From Acinetobacter brisouii CIP 110357 (GTDB taxonomy: Bacteria; Pseudomonadota; Gammaproteobacteria; Pseudomonadales; Moraxellaceae): a stretch of 64,000 bases of DNA. The stretch spans positions 104,105 through 168,104 of the forward strand of contig NZ_KI530764.1 in NCBI RefSeq assembly GCF_000488275.1, read 5' to 3'. The stretch's first letter is position 1; every line of letters starts with the position of its first letter. The position numbers and the translations under genes are program-made. This document shows, piece after piece, positions 25,662 to 34,532 of this stretch. The notes below the pieces were generated by a model. That model made no database searches. It was not told the origin of the DNA and was given only the letters and a program-made list of their open reading frames with translations.

Positions 25662-26408
25662 TTATTGCATATACAAGCCACCGTTCACTGACAGTGTTTC
25701 ACCCGTAATATAAGCACCGTTATCACTAACTAGGTATAACACCGCTGCCGCAATTTCTTCTGGTCGAGCCAAACGTTGCAATGGAATCTGATCTTCAATA
25801 CTCTTAACGACTTCTTCACGCATTGCGGTTACCATCGGCGTTGCGGTGTAACCTGGAGCAACTACATTAACACAGATATTAGAACGTGCGCCTTCTTGTG
25901 CCAACGCTTTGGAAAAACCAATAATTCCCGCTTTTGTCGCTGAATAGTTTGCCTGACCAAACTGACCTTTCAAGCCATTCACCGAACTGATATTCACAAT
26001 ACGGCCATTTTTCTGTTCCAGCATTTTAAGGAAGACTGGCTGTGTCACGGTGAATAAAGTTTTTAAATTGGTATCAATCACTTGTGTCCACTGCTCGAAG
26101 GTCATTTTTTTGAAAGTGGCATCGCGGGTGATACCTGCATTATTGACCAGTACATCCACACGACCTTCTGCCTCAATTGCTTCGTTAATCGCCACCGTTG
26201 CTTCTTCATGCTTGGTCAGGTCTGTCAAAATGAAACGTACGTCACTTTCATTAAAACCTTCATTGATTAACCATTGTTTTTCGCGATTTTCCTCACGTGG
26301 AACAACTGTTGCAATAATTTTATAACCTGCAGCAACCAACTGGCGACAAATTTCACTACCAATCCCACCCAAAGCGCCAGTAACAAGTGCAACCTTTTTC
26401 TCAGACAT
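25662..26408 (-). CDS. phaB: NADPH-dependent acetoacetyl-CoA reductase
   Basis: A 248-residue short-chain dehydrogenase converting acetoacetyl-CoA to (R)-3-hydroxybutyryl-CoA for PHB. The cofactor motif is TGALGGIGSEI; NNAG is at 89-92, the catalytic serine near 141-142 (ISSVNG), Y155 and K159 (YSATK). The segment VNGLKGQFGQ is diagnostic for PhaB-type reductases. ATG 26408 with AAGG upstream is preferred to the in-frame ATG at 26429. First gene of the pha operon, so the promoter is expected in the 600-base region to its right. Confidence 0.95.
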   Translation of the reverse strand: MSEKKVALVTGALGGIGSEICRQLVAAGYKIIATVVPREENREKQWLINEGFNESDVRFILTDLTKHEEATVAINEAIEAEGRVDVLVNNAGITRDATFKKMTFEQWTQVIDTNLKTLFTVTQPVFLKMLEQKNGRIVNISSVNGLKGQFGQANYSATKAGIIGFSKALAQEGARSNICVNVVAPGYTATPMVTAMREEVVKSIEDQIPLQRLARPEEIAAAVLYLVSDNGAYITGETLSVNGGLYMQ

Positions 26409-27031
26409 ACGTTTTACCTTTAAACTCATTTATTTAAATATTAAAAATAGATGTTTATTTATTTTTTATCAGGCTATAACTTAACCTTTAACTTATTACG
26501 TCAGTATTACAATCACTACTTATTTTTCTCGAAAAATGTAACTATTTTCTACCAATGTCTCTCCATCAAAAAACTTCCAGTATCTAAAATAAACCTAATC
26601 ATCCATTTCATCATAACGAGTGATGGATTGTGATTTGCATGGTCAATCGGTCACAACTCTCGCAATTCAACCATTCTTGACGCTTGCGGTTGTCGTGATT
26701 CAGGTACGAGTACCAGACAATATTCTTTTACTTTCTATGGACTGCGGATAATATAATTTCTGCGGATTGCCAGATTCTATTCTGATAGCTAAAGATTTAT
26801 TTATTGTATAAACTGCAATGGCAGAAAAATTTTGAGCTGGTGAAAAAACATACCATTCAAAAAAATTAAGATTAAATTAACCTACTGAATATAAAAAATA
26901 TTCTTATAGTAGATTTCTTTAATAAATCCTTTTTATTTCTCCCTATGGGAGAAAAATAAAGAGGGTATTATGAAAGAGTCTAGTAACCACTCTAGATTCA
27001 GCAACAACTGTCGTGATAGATACTCAACTAT
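26409..27031. other. Intergenic region upstream of phaB
   Basis: About 620 bases without a credible gene. It should contain the phaB promoter (minus strand) and the 3' end of the GGDEF-EAL gene. A perfect stem-loop TTTCTCCC-TAT-GGGAGAAA lies at 26936-26954, 78 bases past the GGDEF-EAL stop; it lacks a U tract on either strand, so I cannot call it a terminator. I found no direct repeats or open frames with coding character. Confidence 0.5.
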
Positions 27032-30000
27032 TTAACTCTGCGTTTTCTGAAACAATAAATATTGCTCAAACTCATAAATTGGCATCGGTTTAGCAAACAA
27101 ATAGCCTTGGTAATCATAACAACCATATTTTTCCAATACATCACGTTGCGCTTCAGTTTCTACGCCTTCAGCCAGTACAGAAATTCCAAAAGTTTTGGTC
27201 AAGACAATGATAATTTTGGCAATTTCAGCGTCGTTGGAATTGACCACAATATCGCGTACAAAACTTTGATCAATTTTTAATTGATCAATTGGAATTCGTT
27301 TTAGATAAGCAAGAGAAGAATAGCCCGTGCCAAAATCATCTAGAGAGAACATGACTCCGTAGCGTTTAAGAACCATCATTTTTGCAATCACATCTTCTAT
27401 ACGCATCACTAAAGCGCTTTCAGTGAGTTCCAGTTTAAGTAAATGTGCTGGAGCTTGTGTGTGTTCCAGAATTTCGATCACATCTTGGACAAATTCATCG
27501 CGAGCGAACTGGCTAGCGCTTACATTCACGGCTATGCTGAGTTTGGCTGTTTTGGGGTGCTTGGCCCATGCACTTAATTGCTGGCAGGCTGTTTCTAGCA
27601 CCCACTTGCCCAGTGGAATAATGAAGCCATTTTCTTCTGCAATCGGAATAAAAATGGCAGGTGAAATGAGTCCTTTGGTTGGATGTTGCCAACGTAATAA
27701 GGCTTCTACACCAGTCACCTGTTGCATATGATTCACTTGTGGCTGGTAATACAGCACAAGCTGATTTTTTTCTAATGCCTGACGCAGTCCAGCATCAATT
27801 TCGGCACGTTCCTGAACCTGAGATTGAATCGAGGGGTCAAAGAACCGATAAGTATTCCGACCATAGTTTTTTGCTTCAGACATTGCTATGTCTGCACGTT
27901 TAAGCGGATCCTGAACATTTTCATGCGCCTCCATCCCAAAAAGGCTAATCCCGATACTGGCAGAACTGCGATATTCTGAGTTTTCAAAGAAATATGGTTG
28001 AGCAAGTGCCTGTAAAATACGTTTTGCGACCATTTCCGCATGCTGGATAGCTTCTGATTCAGATGCACTTATCTGATCAAGCAGCACCGCAAATTCATCC
28101 CCTCCAAGGCGAGCAATCATATGATTTGCCCCGACACACTCTAACAGGCGAGCTGCCACTTGTTGTAATAAGTGATCTCCTGTTTCATGACCTTTCGTAT
28201 CGTTTAAGGCTTTAAAATTATCTAGGTCAATACACAGCAGTATGCCAAGCCGCTTTTTCATTTCAGCTTCTTGTATGCTCTGTTCAAGATGTTCTAAAAA
28301 CAGGCGGCGGTTTGGCAACTTGGTTAGAGAATCATACAATGCCAACAGGCGTACTTTTTCTTCTGACGCTTTATAAGCCGAAATATCGGTAATCGATGCG
28401 ACATAATGGGTTGTCTGACCTTTTTCATCACGTACATTGGCAATCAGGATGTACTGTGCGTATAGATCTCCATTTTTACGTTTATTCCAGATTTCACCCT
28501 GCCAGGAGCCTGTACTACGGATATGATCCCACATGGTGGCATAGAAATTTTTTTCATGCGTTCCAGATTGTAGGATACGAGGGGTTTGTCCAATCAACTC
28601 TTGCTGGCTATAACCTGTAATTTCTGTAAAAGCCCGATTGCTACGTAAAATTTTCAGGTTTGGATCAGTGATCAGCATCCCAACTTGGGAATCAAATGCA
28701 GCCGCTGCAATACGCTGATTTTCTTCTGCTTTTTTACGTTCGGTAATGTCGCGTGCAGAGCAGAAAAATACTTCGTAGTCATCAATATGTACCAGTATTA
28801 AACTGACTTCTACGGGATAGGCTTCACCTTGAGCATTATAGTAAAAAGTTTCAAAGCGGATACCTTCCGGCGTGCGAATATCATTTTTAATAAGGTCTTG
28901 AATCTCGGCTTGATTATAATAGGCATCCCAATAACATGGCGTTTGACCAATCACTTCTTTTGGCGTATGGCCGATCATTCGAAAGAATGACTCGCTCGCT
29001 TCAATGAGTCTGCCTTGAGTGTCTAGGACATGGATACCGTCATGAGCATTGCGCAATAACATCTGACTACGACGATTGGCAAAAAAACTCGCCTGAATTT
29101 GACGCCAAAGTAACCCAGCAGCAATCGTCGTCACCAAGAGGAAAATAAACTCTAACAAGACGGCTTTGATGACGTCATTATACCATTGCGCCAGATAATC
29201 TTGTTCAGCGAGAGCAACTACGACAAAAACAGGCATGCCAGTTAACATGCGAAAAGTACCAATACGCGGCACTTTATCTGTGGTACGTCGTGTATAAATG
29301 GTGCCAGAGTGTATGCCAGACTGAACCAGTCGAGATAGTTCCGGTGGGCCGCCAACACCCCCCACCTGACCATTCAAGGTCTCGAGCATCGGATTGCGTG
29401 CGATAATGCGCATATCCAGGTCTTGAACCAGCACTACACCTTTAGAGCCTACATTCAGTTTCGTAATCAGATTATTAAAGTAACTGGCTGGCAATGTGGC
29501 AGTAATAACGCCAGCAAACGTTCCATCAGGCTGGTTGTAGCGTCGTACAAATAGATGAACCCAACCTTGACCATTGGGGTCTCTCATCAGTTTGGTGACA
29601 AACAGCTGATTCTCATTGCGTTGTTGGGCATCTTTAAAGACACTATAATTTGCATAATTCAGCCTACGACCAATATCACTATGACCAAATTGGACTTGAC
29701 CTTTTTCATCTGTGATATTAATTCTCGCTACATAACTGATCCAGTCTTGTTGTCTTTGAAGTAAATTATTAATTTCATTATTATTTATGTGTTTTTTGTC
29801 ACGTAATTCTTTTTCTACATAAGCCTGTAGCGTATGCAAAGATAGATCGATTTCCCTTGAGCTGATACTAATGCTTTTTTCAAGCAGCAAGGTTAAATTT
29901 TCTACATTAGTACGAACTTCCGCTTCTTTGCGTTCACGTGAAGTATACAAAGTATACGCCAACAACATGATCATGAAAATATTCATGATCACTACAGTGA

Positions 30001-30040
30001 GAACAATAAAGACAAAAATGGATTTGTTTTTTTGCAGCAT
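27032..30040 (-). CDS. Membrane-bound Cache-PAS-PAS-GGDEF-EAL protein
   Basis: A 1002-residue c-di-GMP signalling protein. TM helix about 8-30; periplasmic double-Cache-like sensor about 40-280; second TM about 290-312; PAS about 322-440; PAS about 441-560; GGDEF domain about 565-735 with an intact GGDEF at 646-650; EAL domain about 750-995 with EAL at 779-781 and DDFGTGYSSL later. Both catalytic signatures look complete, so it may be a diguanylate cyclase, a phosphodiesterase or bifunctional. The residues just before GGDEF are ANHMIAR, lacking the RxxD inhibitory site. It appears monocistronic; the signal it detects is unknown. Confidence 0.93.
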   Translation of the reverse strand: MLQKNKSIFVFIVLTVVIMNIFMIMLLAYTLYTSRERKEAEVRTNVENLTLLLEKSISISSREIDLSLHTLQAYVEKELRDKKHINNNEINNLLQRQQDWISYVARINITDEKGQVQFGHSDIGRRLNYANYSVFKDAQQRNENQLFVTKLMRDPNGQGWVHLFVRRYNQPDGTFAGVITATLPASYFNNLITKLNVGSKGVVLVQDLDMRIIARNPMLETLNGQVGGVGGPPELSRLVQSGIHSGTIYTRRTTDKVPRIGTFRMLTGMPVFVVVALAEQDYLAQWYNDVIKAVLLEFIFLLVTTIAAGLLWRQIQASFFANRRSQMLLRNAHDGIHVLDTQGRLIEASESFFRMIGHTPKEVIGQTPCYWDAYYNQAEIQDLIKNDIRTPEGIRFETFYYNAQGEAYPVEVSLILVHIDDYEVFFCSARDITERKKAEENQRIAAAAFDSQVGMLITDPNLKILRSNRAFTEITGYSQQELIGQTPRILQSGTHEKNFYATMWDHIRSTGSWQGEIWNKRKNGDLYAQYILIANVRDEKGQTTHYVASITDISAYKASEEKVRLLALYDSLTKLPNRRLFLEHLEQSIQEAEMKKRLGILLCIDLDNFKALNDTKGHETGDHLLQQVAARLLECVGANHMIARLGGDEFAVLLDQISASESEAIQHAEMVAKRILQALAQPYFFENSEYRSSASIGISLFGMEAHENVQDPLKRADIAMSEAKNYGRNTYRFFDPSIQSQVQERAEIDAGLRQALEKNQLVLYYQPQVNHMQQVTGVEALLRWQHPTKGLISPAIFIPIAEENGFIIPLGKWVLETACQQLSAWAKHPKTAKLSIAVNVSASQFARDEFVQDVIEILEHTQAPAHLLKLELTESALVMRIEDVIAKMMVLKRYGVMFSLDDFGTGYSSLAYLKRIPIDQLKIDQSFVRDIVVNSNDAEIAKIIIVLTKTFGISVLAEGVETEAQRDVLEKYGCYDYQGYLFAKPMPIYEFEQYLLFQKTQS

Positions 30041-30351
30041 ATACTCTCTGTGAGTTAGTTAGAATTCTATTTACGCTGCAATAGTGAGCAGCACCCAAAA
30101 ACTAATATTTTGGATCAAAGGTCAGCTTTAAAATCATGCAAAAATTAAAAAAACATCCATGATAATATCATTATACATTAATCAATAATGTAATAAATTT
30201 CCAATAATTAAGTTAGTGTTGTTTGAGCAGACATGAATATACCTTATAAGGCTTTCATGATCGGAAAAAACTACACTTTTTGCGGGTAAAAATGATCAAT
30301 TTTTAAACGTTTTTTTGTACACCTTGTCACACATAAATCCAGAGATTTTGT

Positions 30352-30483
30352 GGCTCGGGTAAAACCCAATTAACACGGGTCATTATGCAGAATAAAAAGA
30401 AGCCTAGGGACTAACCTAAGTCACTAAGTAAAAGAGCTGGTTATTATCTACGAGCCAAGTCTATATCCCCTAGCGAAAGCTAG
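30352..30483 (+). ncRNA. Candidate structured leader or small RNA
   Basis: This is part of the 548-base gap before the GT87-type gene, and is less AT-rich than its flanks. Possible helices: GGCTCG (30352-30357) with CGAGCC (30451-30456); GACT/AGTC around 30409-30422; CTAGGG (30404-30409) with CCCCTAG (30467-30473); and CTAGC-GAAA-GCTAG (30470-30483), a stem capped by a GNRA tetraloop. The second and third share bases, as do the third and fourth, so they are alternatives. I recognise no known riboswitch or sRNA class. The strand is assumed from the downstream gene. Confidence 0.25.
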
Positions 30484-30588
30484 CAGAGCCGAATCCATAA
30501 ATTTACGTGAAACTATACTTAATTATTAATTAACCGTTAATTTTCGTATTGGATTATATCTGAGCAAATTCTTTTAACCTACCAACTG

Positions 30589-31848
30589 ATGCATGAACCA
30601 ATGGCAAAATTTCGAACTTATTATTATGTACTGATTACACTAATTATTTTAATCTTTGCATATTCAACAGTTTATCGAGTGGCTTGGAATGATATCCAGC
30701 GTACAGATTTTACCGTGTATACAGAAGCAGGCAAGGCGATTCTCTATCAACTGGATCTTTATCACGTGCAAAATATCCGTGGCTGGCGCTATGTGTATCT
30801 GCCGCCTTTTGCCATTTTGATGGTGCCATTTAGTTTAATGCCTTTAGCCTTAGGTGCTTTTATTTGGTATGTTCTGGAAATTCTAGCGATCTACTTTAGC
30901 CTTGTCTTTTCCATCCGCATGCTCGGCATTGAAACTAAAGAAAATACCCGATTTTTGTATTTTGCCTTACCTTTATTATCCTTATGCGTTTTGCTACTGT
31001 CTGGCATTATGCGTTGTCAGGCGTCTGAATTTGTTATTTTCTTTTCTATTGCAACTTTTTATTATAGCCAAAGAAATCGGGTAGTTTTATCAGCAATATC
31101 ATTCGCTTTTGCCACATTAATTAAAGTTTTTCCTGCCAGTTTAATCCTGTATTTTATCTTTAAGAAAAAATGGAATTATGCCTTTGCCTTTGCCTTTGCA
31201 TTACTTGTTATGGGGCTGTTATTGCCTTCTTTACAAATTGGTTTTCATACGACATTGAACGACTATATGAACTGGTTCCATGTGGTTGGCTCAAAGGCTG
31301 TTGAATCAAATGTAGACCGACAGTCAAATACAGATCTCTATCAACAGTTGCTTGATACGACCAAGTCACGAAATCAGTCCTTTGAAGCACTGTTCTTGAC
31401 CTTGTCTGTTCCAGCAGCTTGGGTCAATTATTTCGTTGCAAGCATGGCTTTCTTTTCTTTGGTTTCTATGTATCGTTTTTCCATGCGTATACAAAACCAG
31501 TTAGACAAAATACGTTTGATTAGTGCTTTTCTGATTTGGTCATTACTGATTACACCGATTGCAGAAAGTCATTATTTTGGTGTACTTATTTTACCGTTAT
31601 TGACACTGTCTTATATGATTTTGACAAGTCAATTGGATATCGTGCAACAGCGCAAACTGATTACATGGGGTGTACTGATTTGTGTTGGCTGCATGATTCT
31701 GATTAGTTTTCCTGTTACAGAGAAATTACGACCACTATGCTGGTTATCCATGGCGATGTGGTATGTATTGATCTATGGTTTTAAAAATCCCGATCCCCTC
31801 GCCGATACAAGTTTCAGCCAAGATAGTCTTTATGAAAATGAAGTATAG
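30589..31848 (+). CDS. Glycosyltransferase family 87-like (DUF2029) membrane protein
   Basis: A 419-residue polytopic protein with about ten hydrophobic helices. The N-terminal periplasmic loop holds DFTVYTEAGKAIL and LYHVQNIRGWRYVYLPPFA; the acidic DF..Y motif and the YLPPF segment are characteristic of DUF2029/GT-C (GT87) polyprenyl-phosphate-dependent glycosyltransferases. It would transfer a sugar from a lipid carrier on the periplasmic side, but the acceptor is unknown. Start is uncertain: ATG 30589 and ATG 30601 both lack a good ribosome binding site. It is a single gene closed by a strong terminator. Confidence 0.8.
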   Translation: MHEPMAKFRTYYYVLITLIILIFAYSTVYRVAWNDIQRTDFTVYTEAGKAILYQLDLYHVQNIRGWRYVYLPPFAILMVPFSLMPLALGAFIWYVLEILAIYFSLVFSIRMLGIETKENTRFLYFALPLLSLCVLLLSGIMRCQASEFVIFFSIATFYYSQRNRVVLSAISFAFATLIKVFPASLILYFIFKKKWNYAFAFAFALLVMGLLLPSLQIGFHTTLNDYMNWFHVVGSKAVESNVDRQSNTDLYQQLLDTTKSRNQSFEALFLTLSVPAAWVNYFVASMAFFSLVSMYRFSMRIQNQLDKIRLISAFLIWSLLITPIAESHYFGVLILPLLTLSYMILTSQLDIVQQRKLITWGVLICVGCMILISFPVTEKLRPLCWLSMAMWYVLIYGFKNPDPLADTSFSQDSLYENEV

Positions 31849-31925
31849 TTTTTAATTTTTTTACAACTCAAAAATTATATTTACGCGAAGTTATTTTATA
31901 TAAATCAATATTTTTAAAAACTGAA

Positions 31926-31955
31926 AGCCTCATCCCTGATGAGGCTTTTTTATTT
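31926..31955 (+). terminator. Intrinsic terminator
   Basis: A 9-bp stem AGCCTCATC / GATGAGGCT with a three-base loop, followed by six Ts and further T-rich sequence. It lies about 78 bases past the GT87-like stop codon. The rest of the gap to 32130 shows nothing further. Confidence 0.9.
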
Positions 31956-32130
31956 ATTATCAGGTTGCACGCTGATGATTTGATCAATGTTTCACGCTTT
32001 ATTCTATACACGGTGTTGTTGTTCATATTTTCATCTAAAAATTAATTTTCCTTTTAGATTCCATCAAATTTCGCCATCTTTTTGATCAGACATAGGAATT
32101 TTTTTGAAGCAGAATACCCCTCAAATCAGG

Positions 32131-33330
32131 CTATGATTTCGGTATTTTCATAATTGGCTGCCAGAGCAATCCTACAAGTGCCATGATACAAAAAATTGAG
32201 CCTGCATAGAATGTAAACGATGCTCCAAGTCGATCCCACAACAGCCCAGCCAGTACACTCGCGAGTAGCATAGCCAACCCACTGACAAGATTGAAAAATC
32301 CATATGCTGTGCCGCGCAAGTCGGCGGGCGCAGTATCCGCAACCATTGTTGCCAGCAAACCCTGAGTCATCCCCATGTGGACACCCCAGAGGGCGACACC
32401 AGTCAGCATAACACTCCAGTGAGTGTTGATTGCCAATACCAGATCGGCTGAGATTAATACAACCAATCCAAGAGCCAGCAAAGTCTTATGGTTCATACGA
32501 TCAGACAATTTTCCGAATGGAAAAGCAGACAAAGCATAGACCAGATTCATTGCGACCATGACCAGCGGTATGAAGGCAACTGGTACACCACTTTGCAGCG
32601 CACGCAAAACCAAAAAGGCCTCACTAAAGCGAGCAAGCGTAAATACCGCACCGATACTCACCACCCACCAATATGAACCACTTAGGCGTTTTAGGTTTTC
32701 TCGCTGAATTGGATTGGTACGTTTAGGCGCCTCTTGGTGTTCTGGCTCTCGTATACCAAATAACAGCAATGCGACTGCCATCAACCCTGGAATCACCGCA
32801 ACCCAAAACACCGCACGGAAATCATTGGCCCACAGCAACATCAAGCCTGCTGCTAGCAGCGGCCCCAGAAATGCGCCGACAGTATCAAGAGCCTGACGCA
32901 AACCAAATGCCGCGCCACGTATTTGTTCAGGCACAATGTCGGCGATTAAGGCATCGCGCGGAGCATCGCGAACGCCCTTTCCGACACGATCCAATAGCCG
33001 AGCAGTCAATACAAGACCAATCGTGGATGCTACAGCAAACAGCAGTTTAGTGAGTGCGCTCAGCGTGTAGCCGATCACAGCCAAACCTTTACGCTTGCCG
33101 ATATAGTCACTGATGACACCCGAAAATATTTTAATGATGAGTGCTGTAGCCTCAGCCAAGCCTTCGATCAAGCCAATCGCGAGCGCACTGGCTCCTAGTG
33201 CCGTGATCATGAATACTGGCAGTAGGCTATGGATCATTTCAGATGAAATATCCATCAGCATGCTGACAAAACCGAGTACCCACACGCCTGATGGTATTTG
33301 CTGCCTAATGCTTTTTTGAGGTATTGTCAT
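32131..33330 (-). CDS. MFS transporter
   Basis: A 399-residue major facilitator with about 12 helices. The N-terminal half carries VSMLMDISSEMIHSLLPVF and the loop GKRKGLAVIGY; the block GKGVRDAPRDALIAD is typical of a bacterial MFS subgroup of unassigned function. ATG 33330 is used; the TTG two codons upstream also has a GGGAAG nearby and cannot be excluded. It appears more GC-rich than its neighbours by eye, perhaps reflecting transfer. No regulator or operon partner adjoins it, so the substrate is unknown. Confidence 0.85.
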   Translation of the reverse strand: MTIPQKSIRQQIPSGVWVLGFVSMLMDISSEMIHSLLPVFMITALGASALAIGLIEGLAEATALIIKIFSGVISDYIGKRKGLAVIGYTLSALTKLLFAVASTIGLVLTARLLDRVGKGVRDAPRDALIADIVPEQIRGAAFGLRQALDTVGAFLGPLLAAGLMLLWANDFRAVFWVAVIPGLMAVALLLFGIREPEHQEAPKRTNPIQRENLKRLSGSYWWVVSIGAVFTLARFSEAFLVLRALQSGVPVAFIPLVMVAMNLVYALSAFPFGKLSDRMNHKTLLALGLVVLISADLVLAINTHWSVMLTGVALWGVHMGMTQGLLATMVADTAPADLRGTAYGFFNLVSGLAMLLASVLAGLLWDRLGASFTFYAGSIFCIMALVGLLWQPIMKIPKS

Positions 33331-33524
33331 CGTCAAATTCTTCCCGCGGCATCAATCGTCCATAATCGAAGCCGACAACAGGTTAATCTACAATAAAAAC
33401 GACGGGTTAAAAGCTCAGAGATTGTTTATTTATTAATCTACACCTAAGTGAGAAAAATTAATTTATTATTTTTAGGTCTACTAAAAAAATACCGCACTGT
33501 TTAATTGCAGCGAAGCATACTCAA

Positions 33525-33552
33525 AAAAATGAATGCCTAGGCATTCATTTTT
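33525..33552 (-). terminator. Palindromic terminator overlapping a stop codon
   Basis: A perfect 28-bp palindrome centred on GCCTAGGC includes the TAG stop of the thioesterase-like gene. Read on the minus strand the right arm ends in a run of seven Ts. The hairpin therefore includes the last codons of the gene and can act as an intrinsic terminator without any 3' untranslated spacer. Confidence 0.7.
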
Positions 33553-34343
33553 CGCAAAGTTAAAATCTGCTCACTACGACCAAAAGGGCCATGTACATCG
33601 TGCAAGATACCACTGGTCAAACCAATACCATCATGGCCGTATTGCTGTACGACTTCTAAACCTAACCATTGACCTTGTGGCCAGCGGTACAAATGAATTT
33701 GCAAATCCAAATTAGGAAACGCCCACTTTGCTTTAGAGGTCTGATCCCGAGGTACGACACCATTGGCAGTATCAACCATCCCCATAAGACGGACAAAATC
33801 GGTTGTATTACTCCCTTCAACCATATCCGTATCATTATGCAGCCAGACAATGCCCTTGCCTGACCGGCATTGTTCATCAGCACGTGCTTCCAGAGTTTGA
33901 ATAAAACCACCCGGCCAAGACTGCATGCCCATCCATACGGGTAATTCTTCTGGATGCGCGACCTTGTCATCTTCCAACCCGGAAATCTCACTGGAATCCT
34001 GCGTCATCATGCGCCAGGCGCGCGCCACAATACAGGTTTTACCTTGAGCCTGCATGGTTGATTCAATCAGTTCAATGGTTTTACCTGGGCGTAACAGTCG
34101 GGTTTGTATGGAAAACTCGCCAAAAGCAATCAACCCCCAAATATCCAGACTAATTCGACCAATACGCATGTCGGTTCTGGGCATAAACTGTTCAAGTTCA
34201 GTACACATAATCCCCGTAGCTGGTGCCATGTGCTGTTCATGGGCATTCCATGCACCCTGACTATGAAGGGTAGAACGATAATGTGCAGTTGTTATGCCTT
34301 GTTCATCTTGTTCACGTCCAAGTAACTGGTAATAGGCTGGCAT
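33537..34343 (-). CDS. Thioesterase-like (double hot-dog) protein
   Basis: A 268-residue protein resembling the thioesterase-like superfamily related to TesB (segments THYRST-like N-terminus, GRISLDIWG, LRPGKTIELIESTMQAQGKTCIVARAW and TANGVVPRD). It has two hot-dog halves and would hydrolyse acyl-CoA in the cytoplasm. The catalytic residues of TesB cannot be assigned with certainty. ATG 34343 follows AAGGAT with six-base spacing; the longer upstream frame is discarded. It stands alone between an MFS gene and the porin gene. Confidence 0.75.
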   Translation of the reverse strand: MPAYYQLLGREQDEQGITTAHYRSTLHSQGAWNAHEQHMAPATGIMCTELEQFMPRTDMRIGRISLDIWGLIAFGEFSIQTRLLRPGKTIELIESTMQAQGKTCIVARAWRMMTQDSSEISGLEDDKVAHPEELPVWMGMQSWPGGFIQTLEARADEQCRSGKGIVWLHNDTDMVEGSNTTDFVRLMGMVDTANGVVPRDQTSKAKWAFPNLDLQIHLYRWPQGQWLGLEVVQQYGHDGIGLTSGILHDVHGPFGRSEQILTLRKMNA

Positions 34344-34458
34344 AAATATCCTTATTTTATTGATTGATTTTATTAAAATTTTCATATCATTCTGCAAGGT
34401 CATGCAGGTCAAAGATTTGCCTGTTACCTTGCATTTTGACGGTTATAGGATAATTTGT

Positions 34459-34492
34459 GGCTTGGTCATTCTTCTTGGGAATCTGACAAGCC
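34459..34492 (-). terminator. Weak hairpin downstream of the DcaP-like gene
   Basis: GGCTTGGTC / GACAAGCC can pair with one mismatch or bulge and a long loop, about 40 bases past the porin stop codon. There is no U tract, so the call is tentative. Confidence 0.3.
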
Positions 34493-34532
34493 AGCAAATT
34501 AAACGCTTTGTCATGTAGCAACGCTCATTAAA

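Noticed and set aside
26936..26954. Perfect hairpin as the terminator of the GGDEF-EAL gene
   Set aside because: No U tract on either strand; it could equally be a regulatory dyad, so it is only mentioned in the intergenic entry.
30301..30588. A c-di-GMP or guanidine riboswitch or a tRNA before the GT87-like gene
   Set aside because: None of the conserved core sequences of those classes could be matched; a GAATCC resembling a T-arm lacks its partner stem.
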